NCBI GenBank assembly: GCA_964393605.1
Contig: CAYMUL010000001.1
Span: 62,001-126,000, forward strand
Source: CAYMUL01 sp964393605
GTDB taxonomy: Bacteria > Bacteroidota > Ignavibacteria > Ignavibacteriales > Ignavibacteriaceae
Length of the DNA: 64,000 nt
Direction of reading: 5' to 3'
Part shown: one piece after another, positions 1-7,798 of the stretch
Numbering within the stretch: the first letter of the stretch is position 1
Layout of the letters: every line of letters begins with the position of its first letter
Position numbers and translations under genes: made by a program
The notes under the pieces: generated by a model
The model's database searches: none
The model's input: only the letters and a program-made list of their open reading frames with translations
Told to the model about the DNA's origin: nothing

Positions 1-2
1 CA

Positions 3-581
3 ACTTCTTCCCAACTGGTACTCGGTTTCTCCGCAGTGCTGGCGCAAATTCATGTTTCTCAAAATATTGATTTCCTTGAGTTAAACACGGCAAAGGCTTT
101 CGAGTTTTTACAAGATACGGCAATTAAAAAAGATTACACATTTGAAATTAAAACTTCGATTCCGGATTCTTCATCGCTTAAAATTGACAAAAATACTTTC
201 ATATTCAGAACTGAAGAAAATTGGGTTGAGGCGGAATTTTATTTTTACGGTAAAATCACGAATGCCGGCGGCAAAGATAAAGCAAATATTCATCTCGTAA
301 CCGAAGAACTCGGTACATTGTTCATACAAACTCCGCAAGAATTTTTAGCTAAAGCCGAACAAAATTTACTTTATAAAACTTTCGTTATACGAGCGAAAGG
401 AAAACAAAATTCCATAACCGGAGAAATTGAAAAGCAAAGTTTAGTTTTTATCGAGTTGATAGATCTGAACACTAAATACGATGAGAAATATCTCGGTACT
501 CTCCGAAATAAGGCAAAAATTTGGATGAGAAATATTGATCCCGATGTGTGGCTTAGTAAGGTTAGGGGTTATGATGTATGA
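3..581 (+). CDS. Uncharacterised protein, 5' end outside the window, partner of PIN gene
   Basis: The frame is open from the window edge, so the gene probably begins upstream; the first possible in-window start is a GTG at 36. About 190 residues are visible. I see no known motif, signal peptide or membrane segment; the protein is mixed charged/hydrophobic and ends in a Trp-rich stretch (KIWMRNIDPDVW). Its stop at 579-581 overlaps the start of the following PIN-domain gene by 11 bp, so the two are almost certainly cotranscribed and translationally coupled. That arrangement is typical of toxin-antitoxin pairs, where the upstream gene is the antitoxin, but 190 residues is long for such an antitoxin and no DNA-binding fold is obvious. 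Function unknown; the pairing is inference. Confidence 0.6.
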   Translation, partial: TSSQLVLGFSAVLAQIHVSQNIDFLELNTAKAFEFLQDTAIKKDYTFEIKTSIPDSSSLKIDKNTFIFRTEENWVEAEFYFYGKITNAGGKDKANIHLVTEELGTLFIQTPQEFLAKAEQNLLYKTFVIRAKGKQNSITGEIEKQSLVFIELIDLNTKYDEKYLGTLRNKAKIWMRNIDPDVWLSKVRGYDV

Positions 582-1056
582 TGGAGCTTTATTAGATACC
601 AGTTTCTTTCTCAGGTTTTTGAATGAAAATGATCCGTTATTCGAAAGAGCAAATCGTTATTATAAATTCTTCCTACAAAAAGAAATAAAATTATTCATAT
701 CGACAATTTCGATAGCAGAGTATTGTGTTGGTGGAGCGGTTGATGAACTTCCTTTAAAAAATCTTATCGTGGTGCCGTTTAACATTTTGCACGCTACTAA
801 GGCAGGTAATTTTGCTCGGCTTTTATATGAAGCGAAAAAAAAATCAGAGCTGATTTTAAGTGAGAGACATATTATTATAAATGATGCAAAACTATTTGCA
901 CAAGCAGATACCGATGCGCGAATAAAATATTATATCACTTCCGATAAACGCAGCTTCGGCACATACAATACTATCAAAAACCAAACAAACATTAATTTCG
1001 ACTTTATTGATATAGCTATTGAACATACAGAAGTTTTCGGGATTTTAGATTTCTAA
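571..1056 (+). CDS. PIN-domain protein (putative RNase toxin)
   Basis: About 161 residues from the ATG at 571, preceded by a purine-rich TTAGGGG. A TTG-initiated form from 535 is less likely because it adds residues before the usual PIN start. The PIN layout is visible: LDTSFF near the N-terminus supplies the first acidic residue, ISIAEY the Glu, NDAKLFAQAD a middle acidic group and TSDKR the last Asp, the four positions that bind metal in VapC-like RNases. PIN toxins cleave tRNA, rRNA or mRNA. The overlap with the preceding gene suggests an operon in which that protein neutralises or partners it. Its 3' end runs antisense into the remnant of a HEPN gene, so this pair may have landed on an older toxin locus. 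Confidence 0.7.
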   Translation: MMYDGALLDTSFFLRFLNENDPLFERANRYYKFFLQKEIKLFISTISIAEYCVGGAVDELPLKNLIVVPFNILHATKAGNFARLLYEAKKKSELILSERHIIINDAKLFAQADTDARIKYYITSDKRSFGTYNTIKNQTNINFDFIDIAIEHTEVFGILDF

Positions 1057-1135
1057 TGAAATTGATTGCATCTTGAAAAACTTTATTAGCTTTTTCCAAC
1101 CGATATTGAATGAGATCTTTCGAACTTCGTCTCAA
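1016..1135 (-). pseudogene. Truncated HEPN-domain protein remnant
   Basis: On the minus strand, a TTG at 1135-1133 overlaps the TGA stop of the MNT gene and opens a 39-codon frame beginning LRRSSKDLIQYRLEKANKVF, which closely resembles the first helix of HEPN toxins that normally follow MNT antitoxins with exactly this kind of overlap. The resemblance fades after about 26 residues and the frame stops at 1016-1018 inside the 3' end of the convergent PIN gene. Full HEPN proteins are roughly 110-140 residues and carry an RX4-6H active site, which is absent here. I infer a toxin gene cut off by rearrangement. Confidence 0.6.
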
Positions 1136-1452
1136 CTAATTTGGATTCCCTCAGCTTCAATCTCTGAATAGAGAGGCGAGATTGAATATTTCTCTTCCCA
1201 TTCATTTTTAGAAAAAACAAAAACAGAAATGGGTGAACCAATTGATAATTCGACTTCTAAAAGATGATGGCGGTATTTTTGTTCAATCGAAAGTGTATTC
1301 TCTGCATCAATGAGAATAAGAATATCCCAATCTGAATGGGAAGTCGCTTCCGAACGAGCATGTGAACCATACACAATAATTTCACAAGTTGAATCTAATT
1401 CTCTGATTCTTTTTTTGATTAAGTTTGCTATATCAATATCAAGTGCAGTCAT
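1132..1452 (-). CDS. MNT-type nucleotidyltransferase (MntA-like antitoxin), orphaned
   Basis: 106 residues with the minimal nucleotidyltransferase motif GS-X10-DXD (GSHARSEATSHSDWD, residues about 29-43), the catalytic signature of MntA. Family members of this kind transfer AMP from ATP to a tyrosine of the cognate HEPN RNase and so inactivate it. The ATG at 1452 has an upstream CAGGAAAT as ribosome-binding site. The gene looks complete and its motif is intact, but the HEPN partner expected directly downstream survives only as a stub at 1016-1135. It may therefore be relic, or it may act on a HEPN protein encoded elsewhere. Confidence 0.8.
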   Translation of the reverse strand: MTALDIDIANLIKKRIRELDSTCEIIVYGSHARSEATSHSDWDILILIDAENTLSIEQKYRHHLLEVELSIGSPISVFVFSKNEWEEKYSISPLYSEIEAEGIQIS

Positions 1453-1814
1453 AATAATTTTTTTATTTCCTGTAAAATTAAAAATTTTCTTTTGAAATAA
1501 AATGTAACTTTTACCGGCGCGTTTGATTCGCGTAAGTTTAAATTATTCTGGACTGTTAGAACGCCTGTTCATTTTCACTTTTCTTAAAAGTATCAACTTT
1601 CAATACTATTAAAAATCTTCACAAAACTTGGGTTTCTCCTACTTTTTTAGTGCAAAAATTTTTCATAGTTGCAATAAAATTCAGTCTGCTTCCTTGAGAT
1701 TAGCAGGAAAAACGTTATTTTTGAAGTGAGTAAAATTTAACTGCTCAAAAGAATAACTAACAATTCTCAATAACGATGAGAATCATTAAAAAATAAATTA
1801 ACAGGAGAAATAAA
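1453..1814. other. Intergenic region upstream of ferredoxin
   Basis: About 360 bp, AT-rich, separating the divergent MNT and ferredoxin genes. I see no convincing reading frame or RNA gene. A short CGCG-TTTGATT-CGCG inverted repeat lies near 1518-1532, and a Fur-like palindrome lies close to the ferredoxin start (listed separately). Confidence 0.5.
1777..1791 (+). promoter_or_regulatory. Possible Fur box upstream of ferredoxin
   Basis: TGAGAATCATTAAAA matches 12 of 15 positions of the Fur consensus TGATAATNATTATCA (7-1-7 form). It lies 24 bp before the ferredoxin ATG, just 5' of the AGGAG ribosome-binding site. An iron-responsive repressor here would tie ferredoxin synthesis to iron supply. 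One degenerate match in AT-rich DNA is weak evidence. Confidence 0.3.
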
Positions 1815-2147
1815 ATGGCAATTTATATCACCGAGGAATGTATCAACTGCGGCGCGTGCGAACCGGAATGCCCCAATACGGCAATTTATGAAGGCGGCGC
1901 ATCGTGGGAATTAGCCGGAAAATCTTACGGCGATGGTGATGCGGCTCCCTCTGGAGCTTCGGGCTTTTTTTCAAACGATTTATTCTACATTGTGCCGGAT
2001 AAGTGTACAGAATGCGTCGGCTTTCATGATGAACCGCAATGCGCGGCTGTTTGTCCCGTTGATTGCTGTGTTCCTGACCCTAAACATGTCGAGTCTAAAG
2101 AAGAACTTCTCGCTAAAAAAGAATATCTCGACGGTCTCGGCCGTTAA
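1815..2147 (+). CDS. 2[4Fe-4S] ferredoxin, Chlorobium type
   Basis: 110 residues. The first cluster motif CINCGACEPECP sits at the N-terminus. The second, about residues 60-80, has the expanded form CTEC-X8-CAAVCP followed by CCVPDP, as in the low-potential ferredoxins of green sulfur bacteria and their relatives. Such proteins are soluble electron carriers for oxidoreductases such as pyruvate:ferredoxin oxidoreductase. A strong AGGAG ribosome-binding site lies at 1803-1807, and a Fur-like site lies upstream. The gene is probably monocistronic or read with the deaminase that follows 44 bp later. Family call is confident; the redox partners are not evident here. Confidence 0.9.
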   Translation: MAIYITEECINCGACEPECPNTAIYEGGASWELAGKSYGDGDAAPSGASGFFSNDLFYIVPDKCTECVGFHDEPQCAAVCPVDCCVPDPKHVESKEELLAKKEYLDGLGR

Positions 2148-2191
2148 TCTTTTTTTCTTAAAATAGATTATTATGAGGGGCATCAATTCCG

Positions 2192-2713
2192 GTGTCCCTT
2201 CAATTATTCAATACAATCAAAAATATTTTGCAACAGAAAAGACCTTCTTGGGATGAATACTTTTTAAAAGTGGCAATGCTTGTTTCCGAACGCGCAACCT
2301 GCCCGCGAATGCACTGCGGTTGTGTGTTGGTGAAAGATCGTCAAATTCTTTCCACAGGATACAACGGCTCAATTCCCGGCGATGAACACTGCGAGGATGC
2401 CGGTTGTATGGTGGTTGATAATCACTGCGTTCGTACTATTCACGCCGAAATGAATGCAATACTCCAATGTTCCTCACACGGAATCAGCACAAAGGATTCG
2501 ATTGCTTATGTTACAAATATGCCATGTACTAATTGCGCCAAAGCCTTGATAACTGCGGGGATCAAAGAGGTTGTAATTTTTTCCGATTATCACGATACAC
2601 TCGCGGAAGTTTTTTTTGAGAAAGCAGGCGTGCAGATAAAAAAAATCGCGATGCCGGAATTGAAAATCGATTATGATCTCGAAAAATTTTCTTCGGCAAG
2701 GAAAATCAACTAA
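2192..2713 (+). CDS. Deoxycytidylate (dCMP) deaminase
   Basis: 173 residues, GTG start with GAGGGG at 2175-2180 as ribosome-binding site; no in-frame ATG fits better. Zinc-binding deaminase motifs are clear: HAEMNA (about residue 84) supplies the His ligand and catalytic Glu, and PCTNC (about residue 112) supplies the two Cys ligands. The preceding CPRMHCGCV and TGYNG segments are typical of the dCMP deaminase/ComEB branch. The enzyme converts dCMP to dUMP, feeding thymidylate synthesis in the cytoplasm. Its TAA stop overlaps the stop of the convergent Sel1 gene by 4 bp. Confidence 0.88.
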   Translation: MSLQLFNTIKNILQQKRPSWDEYFLKVAMLVSERATCPRMHCGCVLVKDRQILSTGYNGSIPGDEHCEDAGCMVVDNHCVRTIHAEMNAILQCSSHGISTKDSIAYVTNMPCTNCAKALITAGIKEVVIFSDYHDTLAEVFFEKAGVQIKKIAMPELKIDYDLEKFSSARKIN

Positions 2714-4203
2714 TTATCGATAATGAAAATCGGATCGTCCGGGCGGAGTGATTCATATAATTTTTTCAATGCTTCGTATGCATTGTTGCTTCCTCTGAAT
2801 GCGGCACTTCTATAAAAACCTACTGCCTTCCCTAAATTTTTCTCAACACCGATTCCCTTTTCATAAATATATCCCAATGAGATTTGACTGATGATCGCGC
2901 CTCTCTTTTCCGATTCAAATAAAAAATTCAGGTCGGGATTTTGACCGGTTGAAATTTCAAATAATGCTTTGCGGCTTGCGGCTTCCATATTTCCGAGAGT
3001 GATTGATTGATCGTATAACTTCAAACCTTCGTCAATATTTTTCTCTGTAAAATTTCCGGAGATTAAAATTCCTGCTAATTCATTTTTAGCCGGCGCGAAA
3101 TTTTTTTGCGATGCTTTTCTGTAAAATGAAACCACATCGGCTTTATAAATATCGCGCGAAAAATTTAGTGCGGTCAGTGTTGCAATTATGTACTGCGAAC
3201 TAGCTTCTCCTCTCTCAGCTTTCTTCAAAATCTCATCAACTATTTTTTGGTTGCGGAGCGTTTCGTTCAATATTGATGCGGCTCGAAACGATTCCAATCT
3301 GTACGCACGCAAAAGAAGTTCAATCGATTTTATCAAATCTTTTCCAGGAAAGAAATTTGACTGATAATATTTTGCGAGCAAAGTCATCGCTTCGGCATTA
3401 CCGTAGTCGGAAAGATTTTCAAACAACATAAAAATTTCTTTTGAATTGATTTCTTCGAGTGCAGTCCAGTTTTTCGGGAAGGACTTGTAAAGAGAATCTT
3501 CTTCGATACTTGATAGAAACTCACGAATTAAAGTAGAATCGGAAATTGTGGAAGTAGTATCTGCGGTAAAGTCGATATAATTTAATTGAACGCTCGCATC
3601 TTTTTTTTCCGATGAGCGAATTTTATAGTCGCTGTTTTTTCTTTTAAGAATTTCTTCGCTCAAAGATTGCGCGGGTTCGAATCCGTCATTCGCTGCCCAA
3701 CGCATGTAGAAATAAGCAGAGTCAAGGTTTCTCGGCACAACCAAATTTTCCGTAAATAACAAAGCGAGAACATATTTCGCTTGCGAAAAACCTTTTGCGG
3801 CGGCTAAACTAAAACTTCGGAACGCATCGAACGGATTCCACTTAGTGCCCCACCCGTTAGTCAGAAAAATTCCGCGATTGTAAAGTGCAATCGGCAAACC
3901 GGCATCGGCGGCTTTGTTAATCCAAAAAAAACTTTTCAGTGTATCCGTTACGAAGCCGTCTCCAGTTAAGTACCGCGCACCCAATTCATGTTGCGCAAGC
4001 GGGTCGCCCTGGTTTGCTTTCGTTACAAGTTGGAATTGCTCGTACAATTGGTAAAAAGTATCGCCGCTATAAAAAACCGGCGGATAAAAAACTCTTTCCG
4101 CTTGTTTGAAAGCGAGACTTCGGGATGAATCGCTTTGCGCCACTATTGATGCGGCTGTAATTAATATTGCGATAAAAAATGATAGTTTAAAATTAAAATG
4201 CAG
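2710..4203 (-). CDS. Secreted Sel1-repeat (TPR-like) protein, probable CTG start
   Basis: About 498 residues. Sel1-like repeats are recognisable near the N-terminus (AQHELGARYLTGDG, ALYNRGIFLTNGWG), in the middle (AKNELAGILISGN) and at the C-terminus (ISLGYIYEKGIGV followed by AVGFYRSAAFRG). Such alpha-helical repeats usually scaffold protein-protein contacts. The first ordinary start is a GTG at 4143, but the same frame continues upstream to encode a clean signal peptide (FKLSFFIAILITAASIVAQ). An in-frame stop precedes it, and the only usable codon in between is CTG at 4203-4201, with GAAAGAAG upstream. I therefore choose CTG. The product is probably periplasmic. No neighbour explains its role. 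Confidence 0.75.
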   Translation of the reverse strand: MHFNFKLSFFIAILITAASIVAQSDSSRSLAFKQAERVFYPPVFYSGDTFYQLYEQFQLVTKANQGDPLAQHELGARYLTGDGFVTDTLKSFFWINKAADAGLPIALYNRGIFLTNGWGTKWNPFDAFRSFSLAAAKGFSQAKYVLALLFTENLVVPRNLDSAYFYMRWAANDGFEPAQSLSEEILKRKNSDYKIRSSEKKDASVQLNYIDFTADTTSTISDSTLIREFLSSIEEDSLYKSFPKNWTALEEINSKEIFMLFENLSDYGNAEAMTLLAKYYQSNFFPGKDLIKSIELLLRAYRLESFRAASILNETLRNQKIVDEILKKAERGEASSQYIIATLTALNFSRDIYKADVVSFYRKASQKNFAPAKNELAGILISGNFTEKNIDEGLKLYDQSITLGNMEAASRKALFEISTGQNPDLNFLFESEKRGAIISQISLGYIYEKGIGVEKNLGKAVGFYRSAAFRGSNNAYEALKKLYESLRPDDPIFIIDN

Positions 4204-4433
4204 TTCGAACTTCTTTCAAATTTTTTTTAATTATAGAGACAATATATCACCCTTGCCGGTTTGAAAAGATAAGAGGAAAAACTTCTGCACTATTGAGAAA
4301 GATTTTTTCTTCTCTCTTCATTTTAATTGATTAAATCTCCGGCATCTGTTAATTTTATTTTAAGTTTTGTAAAAATGATTTTAACAATGAAAGTAACAAA
4401 CTCCACAATTGACGCGGGAGAAAGCGAGTACGA

Positions 4434-5285
4434 ATGAAAATTGGCAAATACAAATTAGAGATAATCGAAAGCGGAGAGTTCAAACTTGACGGCGGCGCGA
4501 TGTTCGGAATTATTCCTAAACCGCTCTGGGAAAAAACTAATCCCTCCGATATTAGTAACAGAATAAAACTTGCGACAAGAAATCTTTTGCTCGTTTCCGA
4601 TTCAAGGAAAATTTTAATTGATACCGGAATGGGGGACAAATGGGATGAAAAATCAAAAAAGATTTATGAGATCGGTGAAGAAAAAAAATTGCATCATGAA
4701 TTAAAACAAAAAGGATTTTCCGCCGAAGAGATTACGGATGTTTTTCTAACTCATCTTCATTTCGATCATACCGGTGGTTCGACAAAATTGGAAAACGGAA
4801 GTCTCGTCCCTGCTTTTCCGAATGCGAAATATCATGTGCAGAAAAAAAATTTCGAATGGGGAATGAATCCAAGCGATCGCGATAGAGGAAGTTACATCAA
4901 AGATAATTTCCTTCCGTTGATGAACGAAGGCGTTCTTAATCTTCTTGACGAAAAGGAAAAATTTTTTGACGATGAATTGGAAATCATAACCGTGAACGGA
5001 CACACATACAAGCAACAACTTTTGAAAATTTCCGATTCATCCAACACGCTTTTTTATTGTGCCGATTTGATGCCGACTTCTTCCCACATTCCTTACGCAT
5101 ACATTATGGGATATGATTTACAGCCATTGATTACTCTACAGGAAAAGCAAGCATTGCTTACGCGCGCGCATGATGAAAATTGGTTTATCTTTTTTGAACA
5201 CGATCCATTCTTCGCCGTATCAAAACTCAAATCAACAGGGAAAGGATTTGAGCGCGAAAGTCCTTCGCCAAATTTTTCTGAATGA
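4434..5285 (+). CDS. MBL-fold metallo-hydrolase
   Basis: 283 residues of the metallo-beta-lactamase fold. Metal ligands are visible: HLHFDH (His107, His109, Asp111, His112), His190 in NGHTYKQQ, Asp211 in CADLMP, and His256 in EHDP. The layout resembles the AHL-lactonase/quorum-quenching-like branch and related hydrolases, but the substrate cannot be read off the sequence. No signal peptide, so cytoplasmic. GGGAG at 4416-4420 can serve as ribosome-binding site. The stop overlaps the queG start by 4 bp (ATGA), so the two are cotranscribed; the pairing itself gives no functional hint. Confidence 0.85.
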   Translation: MKIGKYKLEIIESGEFKLDGGAMFGIIPKPLWEKTNPSDISNRIKLATRNLLLVSDSRKILIDTGMGDKWDEKSKKIYEIGEEKKLHHELKQKGFSAEEITDVFLTHLHFDHTGGSTKLENGSLVPAFPNAKYHVQKKNFEWGMNPSDRDRGSYIKDNFLPLMNEGVLNLLDEKEKFFDDELEIITVNGHTYKQQLLKISDSSNTLFYCADLMPTSSHIPYAYIMGYDLQPLITLQEKQALLTRAHDENWFIFFEHDPFFAVSKLKSTGKGFERESPSPNFSE

Positions 5286-6223
5286 AAATTACAAATCAAA
5301 TCGTGATTGATGCGGCAAAGAATTTGGGATTCGCATTAGTCGGTTTTGCCAAAGCGGAAAAATTGGAATCCGAGTCGGAGCGGCTTCAATATTGGCTGGA
5401 CAACAGGTTTCATGCGGCAATGAATTATATGTCCAACAATTCTGAAAAAAGATATGATATAAAAAATATTTTACCCTCGGCAAAAAGTGTAATTTCTCTC
5501 GCGATGAACTATTACACGGAACATCAACATTCAAACAAAAATAATTTTGGAAAGATTAGTCGCTACGCATGGGGAAAAGATTATCATTTAATAATTTGGA
5601 AAAAGCTCGATGAATTAATTGCTCAATTAAAAAAAGAAGATGACAAATTCGAAGCGACATCTTACATTGATACAGGTCCGGTGATGGATAAAGCGTGGGC
5701 GGTGCGCGCAGGGATTGGATGGCTTGGCAAACATTCAAACGTGATAAATCAAAACTTTGGAAGCTGGTTTTTCATCGCGAATATTTTTACAAATGTTGAA
5801 TTTGAATATAGTTCACCCATTGCAGATCATTGCGGAAGTTGCACCGCTTGTATTGATGCATGTCCGACGAATGCAATTGTTTCCGATTTTGTAGTCGATG
5901 CAAATAAATGTATCTCTTATCAAACCATTGAAAATAAAGGGGAGATCGATCCCCGCTTAAGCGGCAAATTCAATAATTGGATTTTCGGTTGCGATATTTG
6001 TCAGGATGTTTGTCCTTGGAATAAAAAATTTTCTCAACCGACGTCCGAAGAAGAATTTCGTCCGCGTAACGGTGAAGTTGAATTATCGCTCGATGAAGTT
6101 GAGGAAATAACGCAAGATTTTTTTTCAGCACGCTTTAAAGATTCTCCAATAAAAAGAACAAAACTAAAAGGACTACAGCGGAACGCGGTTTTTCTAAAAG
6201 CAAAAAACGAAAATGAATCGTAA
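5282..6223 (+). CDS. queG: Epoxyqueuosine reductase QueG
   Basis: 313 residues. QueG uses cobalamin and two [4Fe-4S] clusters to reduce epoxyqueuosine to queuosine in tRNA, the last step of the pathway. Visible landmarks are the DTGPVMDKAWA segment near residues 130-140, GIGWLGKHSN at about 144-153, and the two cluster motifs CGSCTACIDACP (184-195) and CDICQDVCPW (237-246). The length is slightly short of members that carry C-terminal HEAT-like repeats, so it is a short form. It is translationally coupled to the MBL hydrolase by an ATGA overlap. Cytoplasmic. Confidence 0.92.
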   Translation: MKITNQIVIDAAKNLGFALVGFAKAEKLESESERLQYWLDNRFHAAMNYMSNNSEKRYDIKNILPSAKSVISLAMNYYTEHQHSNKNNFGKISRYAWGKDYHLIIWKKLDELIAQLKKEDDKFEATSYIDTGPVMDKAWAVRAGIGWLGKHSNVINQNFGSWFFIANIFTNVEFEYSSPIADHCGSCTACIDACPTNAIVSDFVVDANKCISYQTIENKGEIDPRLSGKFNNWIFGCDICQDVCPWNKKFSQPTSEEEFRPRNGEVELSLDEVEEITQDFFSARFKDSPIKRTKLKGLQRNAVFLKAKNENES

Positions 6224-6303
6224 AAATTATTTTTGTATCAAATGCATTAGAAAAAATATTTTTAACATATTAGAATCAAAAAAATTAAAAAGAAGGAAAC
6301 TCA

Positions 6304-7254
6304 ATGAGCAACACTCATCATAAAATAATAATAATCGGCTCGGGACCGGCAGGCTTAACGGCGGCTCTTTACAATGCCCGCGCCGAACTAAAGCCCGTAG
6401 TTTTTGAAGGGATGCAACCCGGCGGACAACTCACAATCACTACCGAAATTGAAAATTATCCTGGATTCGAAAATGGAATCCAAGGTCCCGAATTGATGGA
6501 TATTATGCGGAAGCAAGCATGTAGATTTGGTGCCGAATGTTTTTTCAAAGAAGTAACGCAAGTTGATTTTTCAAATCGTCCGTTCGTAATTAAATCTTAT
6601 GATGAAACATTCACTGCCGATGCAGTAATAGTTTCAACGGGCGCGTCGGCTAAATGGCTCGGCATCGAAAGTGAAAAAACTTATATGGGGTTCGGAGTAA
6701 CTGCGTGCGCAACGTGCGACGGATTTTTCTTTAAGAATTTGAAAGTCGCCGTTATTGGCGGCGGCGATACCGCAATGGAAGAAGCAAATTATCTCACCCG
6801 TCATGCATCGGAAGTTTTTCTCGTTCACAGACGTGAAGAATTTCGTGCTTCAAAAATCATGCTCGAACGGGTGATGAAAAATCCGAAGATCAAATTAGTT
6901 ACAAATAAAATCGTCGATGAAATTCTCGGTAAATCGGAGAACGGAAGAAAATCCGTTACCGCTTTGAAATTGAAAGATACCAAGACCGGCGAATTTTCTA
7001 ATCTGGAAGTTGAAGGCGTTTTTATGGCAATCGGACATAAACCGAATACCGAGCTATTTAAAGGACAACTTGATATGGACGAAACCGGTTACTTGATTGT
7101 AAAACCGGGAAGCAGTTACACAAACGTCGAGGGAGTCTTTGCAGCGGGAGATGTTGCCGATAAACATTACAGGCAGGCAGTTACAGCCGCAGGAACCGGC
7201 TGCATGGCGGCAATCGATGCCGAGCGTTGGCTTGAAGCGCAAGGATTACGCTAA
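6304..7254 (+). CDS. trxB: Thioredoxin-disulfide reductase TrxB
   Basis: 316 residues, the normal length for the low-molecular-weight bacterial enzyme. It carries the FAD-binding GSGPAGL at 12-18, the redox-active CATC at 135-138, the NADPH-binding GGGDTAMEEA from 152, and the C-terminal FAD motif AAGDVADKHYRQ. It transfers electrons from NADPH through FAD and the disulfide to thioredoxin in the cytoplasm. GAAGGAAA just upstream of the ATG is the ribosome-binding site. A strong terminator hairpin follows the stop, so it is probably transcribed alone. Confidence 0.95.
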   Translation: MSNTHHKIIIIGSGPAGLTAALYNARAELKPVVFEGMQPGGQLTITTEIENYPGFENGIQGPELMDIMRKQACRFGAECFFKEVTQVDFSNRPFVIKSYDETFTADAVIVSTGASAKWLGIESEKTYMGFGVTACATCDGFFFKNLKVAVIGGGDTAMEEANYLTRHASEVFLVHRREEFRASKIMLERVMKNPKIKLVTNKIVDEILGKSENGRKSVTALKLKDTKTGEFSNLEVEGVFMAIGHKPNTELFKGQLDMDETGYLIVKPGSSYTNVEGVFAAGDVADKHYRQAVTAAGTGCMAAIDAERWLEAQGLR

Positions 7255-7259
7255 ATAGA

Positions 7260-7300
7260 AATCGCGCTCTCGAAATTTTCGGGAGCGCGAAAATTTTTTT
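7260..7300. terminator. Bidirectional rho-independent terminator after trxB
   Basis: An inverted repeat TCGCGCTC ... GAGCGCGA with an AT-rich core, followed by AAATTTTTTT, sits between the convergent ends of trxB and the membrane protein at 7299. It can end transcription of both. Confidence 0.8.
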
Positions 7301-7658
7301 ACTCGGGATCGTTCTTATGTTTTTCGAGATATTTTTCTCTCTCCCGATGAGCAATTAACATTCCGATTCCGGTAACGGAAAAAATGCAAAGCGGAATTAA
7401 GTAGTCTGCATGAAAAACTTCATCGAGCATTATCCCAACAGAAACTCCGATGCCGAAAAATATAGAGATGATTCCGATTCCTAAAAGATAAAACGAGCCC
7501 TTCCTTTTTTTGCCGAGCAACATTTTTATTTCCTCGGCGGAAAAACCTTTTTCAATTATCATCTGCTTTTCTTTGTTTCCAAAATATACTATCGAGATAA
7601 TTACGATACCGGTTGTAACGATTGCAATTATCGGTATAAAGACGGCAATAACTTCCAT
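7299..7658 (-). CDS. Small membrane protein (DUF6249-like), probable ECF sigma target
   Basis: 119 residues with an N-terminal membrane segment (about 1-27), a charged cytoplasmic stretch containing KGFSAEEIKMLLGKKRKG, then two more hydrophobic segments (about 52-75 and 85-103) and a charged tail. The layout resembles the DUF6249 family of unknown function. GAAAGGA precedes the ATG. It is divergent from an ECF sigma-factor gene, and the intergenic region contains a TGTAACCT-N16-GTCATA promoter pointing at it, so I infer that the sigma factor controls it. Function otherwise unknown. Confidence 0.7.
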   Translation of the reverse strand: MEVIAVFIPIIAIVTTGIVIISIVYFGNKEKQMIIEKGFSAEEIKMLLGKKRKGSFYLLGIGIISIFFGIGVSVGIMLDEVFHADYLIPLCIFSVTGIGMLIAHREREKYLEKHKNDPE

Positions 7659-7720
7659 TTCGATCCTTTCATTTTTTTTTGATTTATTTCGTTCAAAAGA
7701 ATTTTTTTTCTTTTGTAACT

Positions 7721-7750
7721 TATGACTAAGAATTTTGTGAAGAGGTTACA
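7721..7750 (-). promoter_or_regulatory. Putative ECF promoter for the 7299-7658 gene
   Basis: Reading the minus strand, TGTAACCT (7750-7743) is followed after exactly 16 bp by GTCATA (7726-7721). The -35 element is identical to that of the divergent sigma-factor promoter and the spacing is the same. Predicted start near 7714, giving a leader of about 55 nt that includes the GAAAGGA site. Confidence 0.55.
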
Positions 7751-7760
7751 ACTATTTTTT

Positions 7761-7790
7761 TGTAACCTGCCATTTACTTTATTAGTCTAA
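7761..7790 (+). promoter_or_regulatory. Putative autoregulatory ECF promoter of the sigma-factor gene
   Basis: TGTAACCT (7761-7768), a 16-bp spacer and GTCTAA (7785-7790) fit the general ECF pattern (TGTAAC/GGAAC at -35, GTC-type -10). Transcription would begin about 7 bp downstream, at roughly 7797-7799, which is the sigma-factor ATG itself, so the mRNA appears leaderless. No ribosome-binding site is visible before that ATG, which agrees. Confidence 0.6.
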
Positions 7791-7798
7791 AATTGAAA

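Noticed and set aside
535..570. TTG at 535 as the start of the PIN protein
   Set aside because: The PIN fold normally begins a few residues before the LDTS motif; ATG at 571 with TTAGGGG upstream fits better.
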